DNA of 64,000 nucleotides, from assembly GCF_001613205.1 (NCBI RefSeq), contig NZ_BDBX01000010.1, positions 62,001 to 126,000 of the forward strand, in the 5' to 3' direction. The notes beneath the pieces are model-generated. The model was given only the letters and a program-made list of their open reading frames with translations, did no database searches and had not been told where the DNA came from. Below are positions 1 to 11,825 of the stretch, piece by piece (the stretch's first letter is position 1; each line of letters starts with the position of its first letter). Origin of the DNA: Nocardia sienata NBRC 100364 (lineage in GTDB: Bacteria; Actinomycetota; Actinomycetes; Mycobacteriales; Mycobacteriaceae). The position numbers and the translations under genes are program-made.

Positions 1-606
1 CTGTTCATGGCGTTCGACGGGATGACCATCGGACGCCGGATGAGCGTGGTGGCCGGAATGCGGCCCGATATCTCGCACGCGTTGAGCACCTTCGCCGCCG
101 GCACCCGCAAATACCTGATCGTCTCGACGGTATTCGGGCTCATCGTGGCGGTGCTCGACGGTGTGGCGCTGTGGTTGCTCGCGGTCCCGTTCCCGGTGCT
201 GTGGGGACTGCTGTCGTTCATCACCAACTACATCCCGAACATCGGCTTCGTCATCGGTCTGATCCCGCCCGCGCTGCTGGCCCTGCTCGACGGTGGTTTC
301 ACCCGGATGGTGTGGGTGATCGTGCTCTACTGCGTGTTCAACGTGGTGGTGCAGTCGGTGATCCAGCCGAAGTTCGTGGGCGACGCGGTCGGTCTGAGTG
401 TCACGGTCACCTTCCTGTCCTTGGTGTTCTGGTCCTGGGTGCTGGGCGCGCTCGGGGCGCTGCTGGCCATTCCGCTCACACTGCTGGCCAAGGCGCTGCT
501 GTTCGATATCGATCCGTCGACGCGGTGGATGGACGTATTGATCAGCGACCGGCCCCCCGATACCGAACCGGGCGACGAGGAGCCGGCCGCCGGGCCGACG
601 TCGTGA
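1..606 (+). CDS. AI-2E family transporter, C-terminal part (truncated by window edge)
   Basis: The reading frame is open from base 1 to the TGA at 604-606, so about 200 residues of the C-terminal half are visible and the true start lies outside. Long hydrophobic segments alternate with short loops. The block with SFITNYIPNIGFVIGLIPP, followed by a segment with VQSVIQPKFVGDAVGLSV, is the conserved core of the AI-2E/PerM exporter-permease family. Such proteins sit in the cytoplasmic membrane; substrates vary (autoinducer export, ion or osmolyte antiport) and cannot be read from this part. The acidic, Pro-rich tail is cytoplasmic by inference. A hairpin follows 10 bases after the stop. Confidence 0.85.
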   Translation: MFMAFDGMTIGRRMSVVAGMRPDISHALSTFAAGTRKYLIVSTVFGLIVAVLDGVALWLLAVPFPVLWGLLSFITNYIPNIGFVIGLIPPALLALLDGGFTRMVWVIVLYCVFNVVVQSVIQPKFVGDAVGLSVTVTFLSLVFWSWVLGALGALLAIPLTLLAKALLFDIDPSTRWMDVLISDRPPDTEPGDEEPAAGPTS

Positions 607-615
607 ACCCGGTTT

Positions 616-632
616 TCACCCGCGACGGGTGA
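616..632 (+). terminator. Hairpin after the transporter gene
   Basis: TCACCCG (616-622) pairs perfectly with CGGGTGA (626-632) around a 3-base loop, just after the stop at 606. There is no T-tract, which is usual in this GC-rich group. It probably ends or attenuates the upstream transcript before the gene at 691. Confidence 0.5.
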
Positions 633-690
633 GGTGTACCGCCCGTGCCCGGGCGAGAGTCGACGCACACCTGCGCTTGAAGGAGTGGAG

Positions 691-1119
691 ATGACTACTG
701 CACGGGAGCCGATGACGAGCACCACCTCCGGCCGGTCCCCGGTACATCAGGGCGTGGCGGCCGGTACCTCGATCGCCGCGGCGATTCTGCTGCTGACCGT
801 CGGCGCACTGTCGGTACTGGAAGGAATCGCGGCTGTCGCCGAAGACGAATTGTTCGTGGTCGGCGTGAACTATGCCTACGAATTCGATATCACCACCTGG
901 GGCTGGGTCCACCTCGTCCTCGGGATCGTGCTGATCATCAGCGCGCTCGGCCTGCTCACCGGAACGACCTGGGGTCGCGGCCTGGCGATCGGTATCGCCG
1001 CGCTGTCCATCCTGGCGAATTTCCTGTGGCTGCCCTACTACCCGTGGTGGTCGGTTCTGGTCATCGCCCTGAACGTTGTCGTGATCTGGGCGATCGCGAC
1101 CTGGCGGCCACAGACCTGA
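691..1119 (+). CDS. Small four-helix membrane protein (DUF7144-like)
   Basis: A 142-residue protein whose ATG at 691 follows a strong ribosome site (AAGGAGTGGAG). After a short Ser/Thr-rich N-terminus come four hydrophobic segments: about residues 25-48, 68-90, 95-112 and 115-138. The motif ITTWGWVHLVLGIVL in the second helix and LPYYPWWSVLVIALNVVVIW near the end match the widespread actinobacterial DUF7144 membrane family as I remember it. Function is unknown. A frame-open start further upstream exists but has no ribosome site. A strong hairpin (1130-1163) separates it from the convergent gene at 1185. Confidence 0.8.
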   Translation: MTTAREPMTSTTSGRSPVHQGVAAGTSIAAAILLLTVGALSVLEGIAAVAEDELFVVGVNYAYEFDITTWGWVHLVLGIVLIISALGLLTGTTWGRGLAIGIAALSILANFLWLPYYPWWSVLVIALNVVVIWAIATWRPQT

Positions 1120-1129
1120 TACCGCGCGT

Positions 1130-1163
1130 GATGCCGGGGCCGGGCATATCCGGCCCCGGCATC
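1130..1163. terminator. Bidirectional terminator hairpin between convergent genes
   Basis: GATGCCGGGGCCGG (1130-1143) is perfectly complementary to CCGGCCCCGGCATC (1150-1163) with a GCATAT loop. It lies 10 bases past the stop of the plus-strand gene and 21 bases past the stop of the minus-strand gene, so it can serve both. Its stretch 1136-1150 recurs exactly in the large palindrome at 30519-30565. Confidence 0.75.
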
Positions 1164-1184
1164 GGCGTTTCACCGACCCGGATG

Positions 1185-1415
1185 TCAGCGCCGGCCGCGC
1201 CGGCGGATCAGCAGCCCGGCCACCAGCCCGATCAGGAACATGACCAGCAGGATCAGCCACATCGGCGAAGTCACGGTGATGGGCAGGAAATTTATCTCCA
1301 CCTGGTCGCGGTTCTCGATGACGAAGATCACCGCGATGACGGTGAGAACCAGGGCCAGCCACTGGTTCACGGTGATCCGGGACAGCAGCGAGGGCTTGGG
1401 TTGGCGGTCGGTCAT
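1185..1415 (-). CDS. LapA-domain small membrane protein
   Basis: A 76-residue protein. The start at 1415 follows GCGGAGGACGTG, a good ribosome site. It has two hydrophobic segments (about residues 18-34 and 49-70) joined by ENRDQVEINFLPITVTSP, the typical connector of the LapA/DUF1049 family, and ends in the basic tail RRRGRR. In enterobacteria LapA-type proteins take part in lipopolysaccharide assembly; in actinobacteria their role is not established. A longer frame-open start exists, but the added N-terminus is Arg/Pro-rich and unlike the family. Confidence 0.8.
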   Translation of the reverse strand: MTDRQPKPSLLSRITVNQWLALVLTVIAVIFVIENRDQVEINFLPITVTSPMWLILLVMFLIGLVAGLLIRRRGRR

Positions 1416-1821
1416 CACGTCCTCCGCTCGGCAGTCGGTCGCAACACTGTGCAGTCTCCGTCGCGGCCGGGCCGTGGGCATCACCCGCCGAGGATGACCC
1501 GGCACCGTCGACGGCGACGTTCGCCGCACGCGGTGGTGCGGCCGCGCGACCGCATCACGTGCGGGATCGCGGCCGTACACCCGGCCTATCGCGCCCCGCG
1601 CGGCGGGCCGGACCTGCCCGCCCGCCTCCGTCGAGAGAGTTGCGGTCCTTGTCCGAGTAGGCAGTTCACCCGTCGTAGGTGATACGGCGGGTCGCCGCGG
1701 GTGCCTAGCGTGGGCGTGCCGGTGCGCGACACCGCCGATCGAGCGCGGATCCCGGCCGCGCGCGCCCGCCGGAGTCCGGCCGCGCCGGAAACCGAGCCAG
1801 CCGACAGATCGCGAGGTAACG
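1416..1821. other. Intergenic region upstream of the alkyl sulfatase and the LapA-like gene
   Basis: About 400 bases between divergent genes; no convincing small gene was found. It must hold promoters in both directions. For the plus strand the best candidate is TTGTCC near 1647 with a TAGGTG-like element about 18 bases downstream, and a second possible -10 (TAGCGT) near 1707. Both are weak guesses. Confidence 0.3.
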
Positions 1822-3645
1822 ATGACCACGGAACTGGACTTCGACGACACCGCCGATTTCGGCAATGCGACGCGCGGGTTCATGGCCGAACTCGATCCAC
1901 CGGTGGTGACGGCCGCGGACGGCTCGGTGGTCTACGACATCGGCGCCTACGAATTCCTCGACGGCGACTGCCCGGACACCGCCCACCCCAGCCTGTGGCG
2001 CCAGGGCCAGCTGTGCAGCAAACAGGGGCTGTTCGAGGTGACAGAGGGCATCTATCAGGTCCGTAATCTGGATATGTCGAATATGACGCTGGTCGAAGGG
2101 CGCGACGGTGTCATCGTGATCGATCCCTTGTTGTCGGTGGAGACCGCGGCCGCGGGCCTGGCCCTGTACCGCGCGCAACGCGGTGACCGGCCGGTTACCG
2201 GCATGATCTACACGCATTCGCACGCGGACCATTTCGCGGGGGCGCGGGCGGCGGTGCCGGCCGGCCATCCGCCGGTGCCCATCCTGGCGCCCACCGGATT
2301 CCTGGAACACGCGGTGAGCGAGAACGTCTACGCGGGCAACGCCATGAACCGGCGGGCTGTCTTCATGTACGGGGCGGTGCTCCCGAAAGCGCCCGACGGC
2401 CAGATCGGTGCCGGACTGGGGATGACGACCTCCGCCGGGACCATCACCCTGATACCGCCCACCCTCGATATCACGCACACCGGGCAGGAAGAGGAGATCG
2501 ACGGGGTCCGGATGATCTTCCAGCTGACCCCGGGTACCGAGGCCCCGGCGGAGATGAACTTCCTGTTCCCCGATCGGCGCGCACTCTGTATGGCCGAGAA
2601 CGCGACCCACAATATGCACAATGTGCTGACCCTGCGCGGCGCGGTGGTCCGCGACTCCCGGATCTGGGCACAGTATCTCGACGAGGCCATCGCCCGGTTC
2701 GCCGACAAGGCCGATGTGGCGTTCGCCTCGCACCACTGGCCCACCTGGGGCCGGGAGCACTGGACCACGTGGCTGGCGAACCAGCGCGATATGTACGCCT
2801 ACCTACACGACCAGACGCTGCGCCTGACCAACGCCGGCTACACCGGGCCGGAGATCGCCGAACAGTTCGAATTCCCGCCCGAGCTCGACAAGGTCTGGAC
2901 CAACCGCGGGTACTACGGCTCCACCAGCCACAACGTCAAAGCGGTCTACCAGCGGTACATGGGCTGGTACGACGGCAATCCGGCGCATCTGTGGGAGCAT
3001 CCGCCGGTCGCGCTGGCGCAGCGGTACGCGGCCGACTACGGCGGTGTCGAGGCGCTCGTCGCCAAGGGGCGGGAATACGCCGATGCCGGCGACCTCCGGT
3101 TCGCGGCGACCCTGCTCAACCACGCTGTGTTCGCCGAGCCCGGCCACGAGGACGCCAAGGAGACCCTGGCCCAGGTCTACGACCGGCTCGGCCATGGCGC
3201 CGAGAACGGGACCTGGCGCAACTTCTACCTGACGGGCGCCCAGGAATTGCGGAAAGGCCCGACTCCCACCCCGATCCAATTGGCCGGTCCCGAGATGATG
3301 ACCGCGCTGACACCGGAGATGATCATCGACTCGCTCGCGGTCCGGATCGACGGCCTGCGCGCCGCCACGACCGGATTCACCATGGACTGGGAGCTGACCG
3401 ACGAGGACGCCGTCCACCGCATCACCCTGTCCCACGGCGCGCTCACCCATCGCGCCCCCACACCCGACGCGCCCGCAGTCGGGCCCGCGGACCTCACGCT
3501 GACGCTCACCAAGGAGCAACTTCTGAACGCGGTGAGCGGTAGGGGTTTCGACGGCGTGCGGATCACCGGTGACCGGAGCTTGCTCGACACGTTCATCGGG
3601 TTGCTGGACACTCCGGATCCGCAGTTCCCGATCGTCACGCCCTGA
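1822..3645 (+). CDS. Alkyl sulfatase, metallo-beta-lactamase fold (SdsA/BDS1 type)
   Basis: A 607-residue protein starting at an ATG with GAGGT five bases upstream. Residues 131-137 read THSHADH, the zinc-binding loop of the metallo-beta-lactamase fold, followed by FAGA; ENATHNMHN further on supplies more ligands of the di-zinc site, as in SdsA1 of Pseudomonas. The middle part (QRYMGWYDGNPAHLW) is the helical dimerisation domain, and the last roughly 120 residues are the SCP2-like domain that binds the alkyl chain. These enzymes hydrolyse primary or secondary alkyl sulfates such as dodecyl sulfate. I see no signal peptide, unlike the secreted SdsA1, so it is probably cytoplasmic. No sulfate-transport gene is adjacent. 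Confidence 0.92.
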   Translation: MTTELDFDDTADFGNATRGFMAELDPPVVTAADGSVVYDIGAYEFLDGDCPDTAHPSLWRQGQLCSKQGLFEVTEGIYQVRNLDMSNMTLVEGRDGVIVIDPLLSVETAAAGLALYRAQRGDRPVTGMIYTHSHADHFAGARAAVPAGHPPVPILAPTGFLEHAVSENVYAGNAMNRRAVFMYGAVLPKAPDGQIGAGLGMTTSAGTITLIPPTLDITHTGQEEEIDGVRMIFQLTPGTEAPAEMNFLFPDRRALCMAENATHNMHNVLTLRGAVVRDSRIWAQYLDEAIARFADKADVAFASHHWPTWGREHWTTWLANQRDMYAYLHDQTLRLTNAGYTGPEIAEQFEFPPELDKVWTNRGYYGSTSHNVKAVYQRYMGWYDGNPAHLWEHPPVALAQRYAADYGGVEALVAKGREYADAGDLRFAATLLNHAVFAEPGHEDAKETLAQVYDRLGHGAENGTWRNFYLTGAQELRKGPTPTPIQLAGPEMMTALTPEMIIDSLAVRIDGLRAATTGFTMDWELTDEDAVHRITLSHGALTHRAPTPDAPAVGPADLTLTLTKEQLLNAVSGRGFDGVRITGDRSLLDTFIGLLDTPDPQFPIVTP

Positions 3646-3683
3646 TCGGTGGAGTCCGACCCTCGTGCGAGGCGAAGAGGACG

Positions 3684-4406
3684 TCAATACCGGAACCGGT
3701 GGCCCATGCCCGGTTCGGTCAGCAGATGCCGTGGACGCGCCGGGTCGTCTTCGAGTTTGCGCCGCAACTGGGCCATATAGACGCGGAGATAGTGGGTTTC
3801 GGTCTGATAGGCCGGCCCCCACACCTCGCGCAGCAGCTCGGTGCGGCCGACCAGCTTGCCGCGGTTACGTACCAGCATCTCCAGCACCCCCCACTCGGTG
3901 GGGGTCAGATGCACCTCGGCGCCGCCCTTGACGACCTTCTTCGCCGACAGGTCGACGGTGAACGAATCGGTCACCACCACCGGTTCGTCGGTTTCGGCCG
4001 AGGCCGCCGCGCGCCGCAGGGCGGCGCGCAACCGGGCCAGGAACTCGTCCATGCCGAACGGTTTGGTGATGTAGTCGTCGGCGCCGGCGTCGAGCGCATC
4101 CACCTTGTCGGCCGAATCGGTGCGGGCGGAGAGCACGAGCACCGGCACCCGCGACCAGCCACGCAACCCGGCCAGCACCTCGATACCGTCGATATCGGGA
4201 AGCCCCAGATCCAGGACCACCGCGTCGGGGCGGCGTTCGGCGGCCGCGCGCAGCGCGCCCGCACCGGTGGACGCGGTGACCACCTCGTATCCGCGCACCG
4301 ACAGGTTGATCCGCATGGCGCGCAGTATCTGTGGTTCGTCGTCCACCACGAGGACGGTCGTGTCCGCCTTCGGTCCGGCATCCTGCTCCGGGGGAGTCTT
4401 CATCAC
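3684..4406 (-). CDS. kdpE: KdpE, potassium-responsive response regulator
   Basis: A 240-residue OmpR-family regulator. The receiver domain has the acidic pair in VVDDEP (residues 22-23), the phosphorylated Asp66 in VVLDLGLPD, and the Thr/Lys positions LSAR and TKPFG. The C-terminal winged helix (about 145-238) includes LTPTEWGVLEMLVRN and ends TEPGMGHRFRY, typical of KdpE. Its start overlaps the kdpD stop by four bases, so the two are translationally coupled. It should activate kdpFABC when potassium is limiting; a candidate binding region is at 12010-12060. Confidence 0.95.
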   Translation of the reverse strand: MMKTPPEQDAGPKADTTVLVVDDEPQILRAMRINLSVRGYEVVTASTGAGALRAAAERRPDAVVLDLGLPDIDGIEVLAGLRGWSRVPVLVLSARTDSADKVDALDAGADDYITKPFGMDEFLARLRAALRRAAASAETDEPVVVTDSFTVDLSAKKVVKGGAEVHLTPTEWGVLEMLVRNRGKLVGRTELLREVWGPAYQTETHYLRVYMAQLRRKLEDDPARPRHLLTEPGMGHRFRY

Positions 4407-6949
4407 CGCACCTCCGTCGCCGGTATGTCCTCGCCGACGTTACCGGGCGCGACCGCCAGGTCGACGGTGACCGTCAGCCCACCCCCGGGAGTGTCGGTGG
4501 CGGTGACGACGCCGCCCATGGCGACCGCGAAACCCCGGACCACCGAGAGCCCGAGCCCCAGACCGCTCGCGTTGTCCCGGTCGCCCACCTGCTGGAACTG
4601 GTCGAACACCCGCTCGGTATCGAGGCCCGGCAGACCGGGTCCGTGGTCGACCACCCGGACGATCACCCGCCCGTCGGCCGCGGTGGCGTCCACCTTCACC
4701 GGGGACTCCGCGCCGTAGCGCAGCGCGTTGTCGACCAGATTGGCCAGGATGCGCTCCAGCAGGTCGGCGTCGGCCCGCACCGCCAGCGATCCCACCTGGA
4801 CCGTCACCCGGTCGAGGGAACTGCGGCGGGCCCCGCGCGGGCTGACCCCCACACTGACCAGCGCCCGGTGCACGACCTCGTCCAGATAGACCGGCTGCAT
4901 CCGTGGCCGTACCACCCCGGCGGCCAGCCGCGACGAATCGAGGAGATTGCCGACCAGCGAGGTGAGTTGATCCGCCGATTCCTCCACCGTCGCCAGAAGT
5001 TCGGCACGGTCGGTGGGGGAGAACTCGACATCGTCGGAGCGCAGGCTCGACACGGCGGCCTTGACCGCGGCCAACGGCGTGCGCAGGTCGTGGCTCACCG
5101 CGGAGAGCAGGTCACGCCGTAGCCGGTCGGCCTCCGCGAGCGCGGCCGCCTGATTGGCCTCCGCGGCGAGCTGCTGCCGCTGCACCAGCCCCACGGCCTG
5201 GTTGGCGACCGCCTCCAGGACCCGCCGGTCCCGGGCGCGCAGGGTCGGTCCACCCAGGAGCAGCCAGTAGTCGCCGTCGCTCACCTCCACCGCGGTATCG
5301 GCGGTATCGGCGCGTTCGGGCGGATCGGTGCCGACCGCGGCGATCACCCCGTCGGTATGGTGCCGCAGGCTCACCGCCCGCTGGGCGTAGGTCCGGCGCA
5401 AGCGGTCCAGCAGCGCGGTCAGATCGGCGCCGCGCAGTACCGAACCCGCGAACAGTGTCAGCAGTTCGGCTTCCCGGGACGCCTGACCGGCCTGTTCGGC
5501 CCGCCGGGCGGCGGTATCGACGAGAACCGCCACCGCGACCGCGACGACCAGCAGCAGCACCGCGGGCAGGAAACTGTTCGGTTCCTGGATGGTGACGCTG
5601 TAGCGGGGATCGGTGAACAGGACGTTGAGCAGCAGGCCGGCGAGCAGCGCGGCGGCGATCGCCGGCAGGACGCCGCCGAACAGGGCGACCGCCAGCACCG
5701 CGACGAAGTACAGCGCGCTCTCGCTCACCAGATCCAGGTAGCGGTCGAGCCAGGCCGCGAGCAGTGCCGAGATCGCCGAGGGCACCACGAACGCGGCGAC
5801 CCAGGCCGCCGTGCGCCGCAACCGGGGCCGCGGCCGCCGCCTGCGGCGTCGCCGTCCCGCCGCCTCGTGGGTCACCATGTGCACATCGATCTTGCCGGAG
5901 CGTTGCACCACCTCCGCGCCGATGCCCTCGTCCACCATCCGCGCCCAGCGGGAGCGCCGGGAGGTGCCCAGCACCAGTTGGGTCGCGTTGACCGTGCGCG
6001 CGAAATCGAGCAGCGCGGCGGGGACCTCGTCACCGACCACCGTGTGCAGTTCGGCTCCCAGATGAGCGGCGAGTTCCCGGACCGCCGCCATCTGCGGCGC
6101 CGCCACACCGGTCAGCCCGTCGCCGCGGACCACATGGAGCACGAGGAGTTCGGCACTGGACTTGGCCGCGATCCGCGCGGCCCGCCGGACCAGCGTCTCC
6201 GATTCCCGGCCGCCGGTGACCGCTACGACCACTCGCTCCCGGGCCTCCCAGGTGTCGGTGATCCGGTGGTCGGCACGGTACTTCGCGAGGGCCGCGTCCA
6301 CCTGGTCGGCCAGCCAGAGCAGCGCCAGTTCGCGTAGCGCGGTGAGGTTGCCGCGCCGGAAGTAGTGGGCGAGTGCGGCGTCGGCCTTGTCCGCTGCGTA
6401 GACATTGCCGAGGCCGATCCGCCGCTGCAGTGCCTCCGGGGCGATATCGACCAGTTCGATCTGGTCGGCGGCCCGGACCACCGAATCCGGTACGGTCTCG
6501 CGCTGAACGACGCCGGTGATCTGCTCGACCACATCGTTGAGGCCCTCCAAGTGCTGGATGTTCACCGTCGAGACGACATCGATCCCGGCGGCCAGCAACT
6601 CCTGCACGTCCTCGTAGCGCTTACGGTTCCGGCTGCCCGGGGTGTTGGTGTGGGCCAGTTCGTCCACCAGCACCAGCTCCGGTTGCCGCCGCAGCACCGC
6701 GTCCACATCCAGTTCGTACTGCACCGTCCCGCGATAGGGGATCGCGATGCGGGGCAGTTGCTCGAGGCCTTCGAGCAGTTCCGCGGTCTGCGCGCGCCCA
6801 TGGGTCTCGACGATCGCGGCCACCACGTCCTCGCCGCGGCCGAGCCGGCGATGCGCCTCGCCGAGCATCGCATACGTTTTCCCGACCCCGGGGGCGGCGC
6901 CGAGATAGATGCGCAGCTCACCCGGGGTGCGGTCGGGTGTCGTGCTCAC
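4403..6949 (-). CDS. kdpD: KdpD, sensor histidine kinase for potassium limitation
   Basis: An 848-residue protein with the standard KdpD order. It has an N-terminal ATP-binding domain with Walker A GAAPGVGKT (residues 17-25), a universal-stress-protein domain (about 240-360), an Arg-rich junction before four transmembrane helices (about 385-490), a GAF-like region, a HisKA box SAVSHDLRTPLAAVK, and an ATPase domain with DNALRYG, DHGPGLPG and GLGLGLSVV. It senses low external potassium or turgor and phosphorylates KdpE. The start at 6949 lies 28 bases after the kdpC stop. All expected catalytic motifs are present. Confidence 0.96.
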   Translation of the reverse strand: MSTTPDRTPGELRIYLGAAPGVGKTYAMLGEAHRRLGRGEDVVAAIVETHGRAQTAELLEGLEQLPRIAIPYRGTVQYELDVDAVLRRQPELVLVDELAHTNTPGSRNRKRYEDVQELLAAGIDVVSTVNIQHLEGLNDVVEQITGVVQRETVPDSVVRAADQIELVDIAPEALQRRIGLGNVYAADKADAALAHYFRRGNLTALRELALLWLADQVDAALAKYRADHRITDTWEARERVVVAVTGGRESETLVRRAARIAAKSSAELLVLHVVRGDGLTGVAAPQMAAVRELAAHLGAELHTVVGDEVPAALLDFARTVNATQLVLGTSRRSRWARMVDEGIGAEVVQRSGKIDVHMVTHEAAGRRRRRRRPRPRLRRTAAWVAAFVVPSAISALLAAWLDRYLDLVSESALYFVAVLAVALFGGVLPAIAAALLAGLLLNVLFTDPRYSVTIQEPNSFLPAVLLLVVAVAVAVLVDTAARRAEQAGQASREAELLTLFAGSVLRGADLTALLDRLRRTYAQRAVSLRHHTDGVIAAVGTDPPERADTADTAVEVSDGDYWLLLGGPTLRARDRRVLEAVANQAVGLVQRQQLAAEANQAAALAEADRLRRDLLSAVSHDLRTPLAAVKAAVSSLRSDDVEFSPTDRAELLATVEESADQLTSLVGNLLDSSRLAAGVVRPRMQPVYLDEVVHRALVSVGVSPRGARRSSLDRVTVQVGSLAVRADADLLERILANLVDNALRYGAESPVKVDATAADGRVIVRVVDHGPGLPGLDTERVFDQFQQVGDRDNASGLGLGLSVVRGFAVAMGGVVTATDTPGGGLTVTVDLAVAPGNVGEDIPATEVR

Positions 6950-6977
6950 GTCGGCATCATGTCATCCCACGCCCGCA

Positions 6978-7916
6978 TCACGCGCCGCCCGCGGCGGAAG
7001 CGGGATAGCGGCGGTCCAGGTCGAGGTTGAGTTCGAGCACGTTCACCCGGGGTTCGCCGAGAAATCCCAGTGCGCGACCAGCGGTATGAGCCGCCACGAC
7101 CTCGCGCACCGCGGCCGGGTCGACGCCCCGCGCCGCGGCGACCCGGCGGACCTGGATATCGGCGTAGGCGGGGGAGATGTGCGGGTCCAGGCCGCTACCG
7201 CTGCCGGTCACCGCGTCGGCGGGGACCGCCGGTTCCGCGGGAGCGTTACCGGCGATCGGCACGATGCGCCCGGCCGAGTAGTCCTCGCCGTAGCGGGCAC
7301 ATTCGACCCGGACGCCCTGGTATTCGGCCATGAACACCACGGGTGCCGCACCCCGGCGGGTGGGGCAGGGTTCGTTCACGCTGACCACTCGTTCGGGTGT
7401 CACCGTGCCGTCGTGGTGGAAGGTTCCCAGCACGGCCAGTACCGCCCCGACGCCTTCCGGGGTACAGAACGGCCGTGCCCCGTCCACGTCCTCCCGCTCG
7501 CCGATCTCCCGGCTACGGGTGCACACCTGCGTCAGCAGGCTCGGCGCGAAACCGGCTGTTTCCGGATCGGCGTCGGCGGCGAGCGACGCCGGATCGGCGG
7601 GCGTGTCGACGACGTCCTCCGGGCCGAGGTTGCCCGGGCCCGAGGCCAGTCCGTCGTAGCCGGCGGCGGAGGGCCGGCTCTGGAAATACCAGGCGATCGG
7701 CGTTCCGTCCGCATCGGTGAACGACTGGCCGATCAGCGAACTGCCGGCGATACGGCCGTCGGTTTCGATGAGCGAACCGTCGGCCTTGTCGCTCAGCCCG
7801 GGAAGCCGGCCCACCGCCCAGACGCCGGCCGGATAGAGCAGACCGGTCACCAGGGTCAGCACCAGCAGCGCGCGCAGTGCCGCCAGATGCTGCCGGATCA
7901 GATCGGAAAAAGACAT
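6978..7916 (-). CDS. kdpC: KdpC, potassium-transporting ATPase subunit C with a large insertion
   Basis: A 312-residue protein, against about 190 residues for the usual KdpC. One N-terminal transmembrane helix (about 12-34) is followed by core motifs [21 protein letters not shown] and NLGP (to residue 99). The other conserved half resumes at residue 233 with [19 protein letters not shown] and ends with [11 protein letters not shown]. Residues about 105-228 are an insertion holding four cysteines (132, 151, 184, 206). KdpC is the accessory subunit that sits at the KdpA-KdpB interface and protrudes outside the membrane. The ATG at 7916 is one base from the kdpB stop; longer starts would add a Ser-rich, non-family N-terminus. 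Confidence 0.93.
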   Translation of the reverse strand: MSFSDLIRQHLAALRALLVLTLVTGLLYPAGVWAVGRLPGLSDKADGSLIETDGRIAGSSLIGQSFTDADGTPIAWYFQSRPSAAGYDGLASGPGNLGPEDVVDTPADPASLAADADPETAGFAPSLLTQVCTRSREIGEREDVDGARPFCTPEGVGAVLAVLGTFHHDGTVTPERVVSVNEPCPTRRGAAPVVFMAEYQGVRVECARYGEDYSAGRIVPIAGNAPAEPAVPADAVTGSGSGLDPHISPAYADIQVRRVAAARGVDPAAVREVVAAHTAGRALGFLGEPRVNVLELNLDLDRRYPASAAGGA

Positions 7917-7917
7917 A

Positions 7918-10064
<2,147 letters not shown>

Positions 10065-10065
<1 letters not shown>

Positions 10066-11735
10066 CAGTGGAGCCCTTCGGCGAGTGGCCCGAGCGCCAG
10101 CGCGGGCAGGAAGGTGAGAGCGACCAGGATCACGGTCACGCCGATGACGAGGCCGACGAACTGCGGTCGATGGGTCGGCAGGGTGCCCTCTGATACGGGG
10201 GCGGCGCCCTGCCTGGCGAGTGCACCGGCCAGGGCCAGGGCCAGGATCATCGGCAGGAAGCGGCCGAACAGCATGGCCAGACCCAGCGCGGTGTTGAACC
10301 ATTCGGTGTTACCGGTCAGGCCGCCGAACGCGGAGCCGTTGTTGTTTCCGGCCGAGGTGAAGGCGTAGAGCACTTCCGACAGCCCGTGTGGCCCGGAATT
10401 GAGCATCGACGCGCGCTGCCCGGGCAGGGCCATGGCGGCGGCGGTTCCGGTCAGCACGATCACCGGGGTGACGAGGAAATAGCCGGCGGCGAGTTTGATC
10501 TCGCGGGGGGTGATCTTCTTACCGAGGTACTCCGGTGTGCGCCCGACCATCAGCCCGGCGACGAACACCGTGATCACCGCCAGGATCAGCATTCCGTACA
10601 GGCCCGACCCCACGCCGCCGGGCGCGACCTCACCCAGCTGCATATTGAACATCAGCGTCATGCCGCCGAGGCCGGTGTAGGAATCGTGCGCCGAATCGAC
10701 GGCGCCCGTGGAGGTCAGTGTGGTGGCCGCCGCGAAGGTCGCCGAATTCGCCACCCCGAAGCGCTGTTCGACACCCTCCGAGGCTGCGCCGACCGCGGCC
10801 GGCACGGTGCCGTGGTGCTGGAGCTGGAAGAGGTTGACCAGACCGATGCTCAGCAGTGCCGGCACGGTCATGACCGCGGTGACGGCGAACCCCTGCTTGG
10901 GACTGTTCACCATGCGGCCGAAGGTGCGCGGTAGCGAGAAGGCGATGACCATCAGCAGGAAGATCTCCAGCCAGTTCGTCCACGCGACCGGATTCTCGAA
11001 GGGATGCGCGGCGTTGGCGTTGAAGAACCCGCCACCATTGGTGCCGAGATTCTTGATGGCCTCCTGACCGGCGACCGGTCCGCCGGGCAGGGTCTGCGTG
11101 GTTCCACCGAGGGTGGTCGCGACCTGATCGTGCAGGTGGAAATTCTGGACGACACCACCGGCGATGAGCACCACGGCCGCAGCACCCGCGATCGGCAGCA
11201 GGATACGCAGCGTGCCGCGCACCAGATCCACCCAGAAATTACCGAGTTCACCGGCCCGCGAGCGTGCGAAACCGCGGACGAACGCCATGGCGACGGCCAT
11301 ACCGACCGCGGCCGAGACGAAGTTCTGCACCGACAGACCGGCCGCCTGGACCAGATGGCCCAGCGTGGATTCGCCCGCGTAGTTCTGCCAGTTGGTGTTG
11401 GTGACGAAACTGACGGCGGTGTTCCACGCCAGCGCCGCGGTCATGGGGGTGGCGGGGTCGGCGGGGACCAGCGGCAGCTTGTCCTGGACCAGTAGTAGGA
11501 CGAACAGGAGGATCACGCTGACCGCGGAGAAGGCCAGGACGCTGCGGGCGTACCCGCCCCAGGTCTGCTCACGGTCGGGGTCGGCGCCGATGATCCGGTA
11601 GATCCCACGTTCTACGCGGGAATGCCCGGTGCGGGTGTAGACGCGATACATGTAGTCCCCGAGGGGAACGTGCACGAGAGCCAGCGCGATCACCAGGGCG
11701 GCGACGAACAGCAGCCCGGCGGTGGTGGTACTCAC
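10065..11735 (-). CDS. kdpA: KdpA, potassium channel-like subunit of the Kdp pump
   Basis: A 556-residue membrane protein with about ten hydrophobic segments. The selectivity-filter-like repeats are visible: [33 protein letters not shown] and [13 protein letters not shown]. It starts with GTG immediately after the TGA of kdpF, with no gap, so translation depends on coupling. It forms the potassium-selective pore of the high-affinity KdpFABC complex in the cytoplasmic membrane. Confidence 0.97.
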
Positions 11736-11825
11736 TCAGAACCTCTCGGGGAACAGCAGGGCGGCCACGAGGAACGCGGTCACCGCAACGGCCAGGACCA
11801 GCCCTACGGCATTGACGATATTCAC
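11736..11825 (-). CDS. kdpF: KdpF, single-helix stabilising subunit
   Basis: A 29-residue peptide (GTG start) consisting of one hydrophobic helix and the C-terminal motif FPERF, which is the hallmark of KdpF. Its stop directly abuts the GTG of kdpA, and its start overlaps the stop of the 27-residue peptide upstream by four bases (GTGA). KdpF stabilises the KdpABC complex. It is easily missed by gene callers because of its size. Confidence 0.93.
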   Translation of the reverse strand: MNIVNAVGLVLAVAVTAFLVAALLFPERF

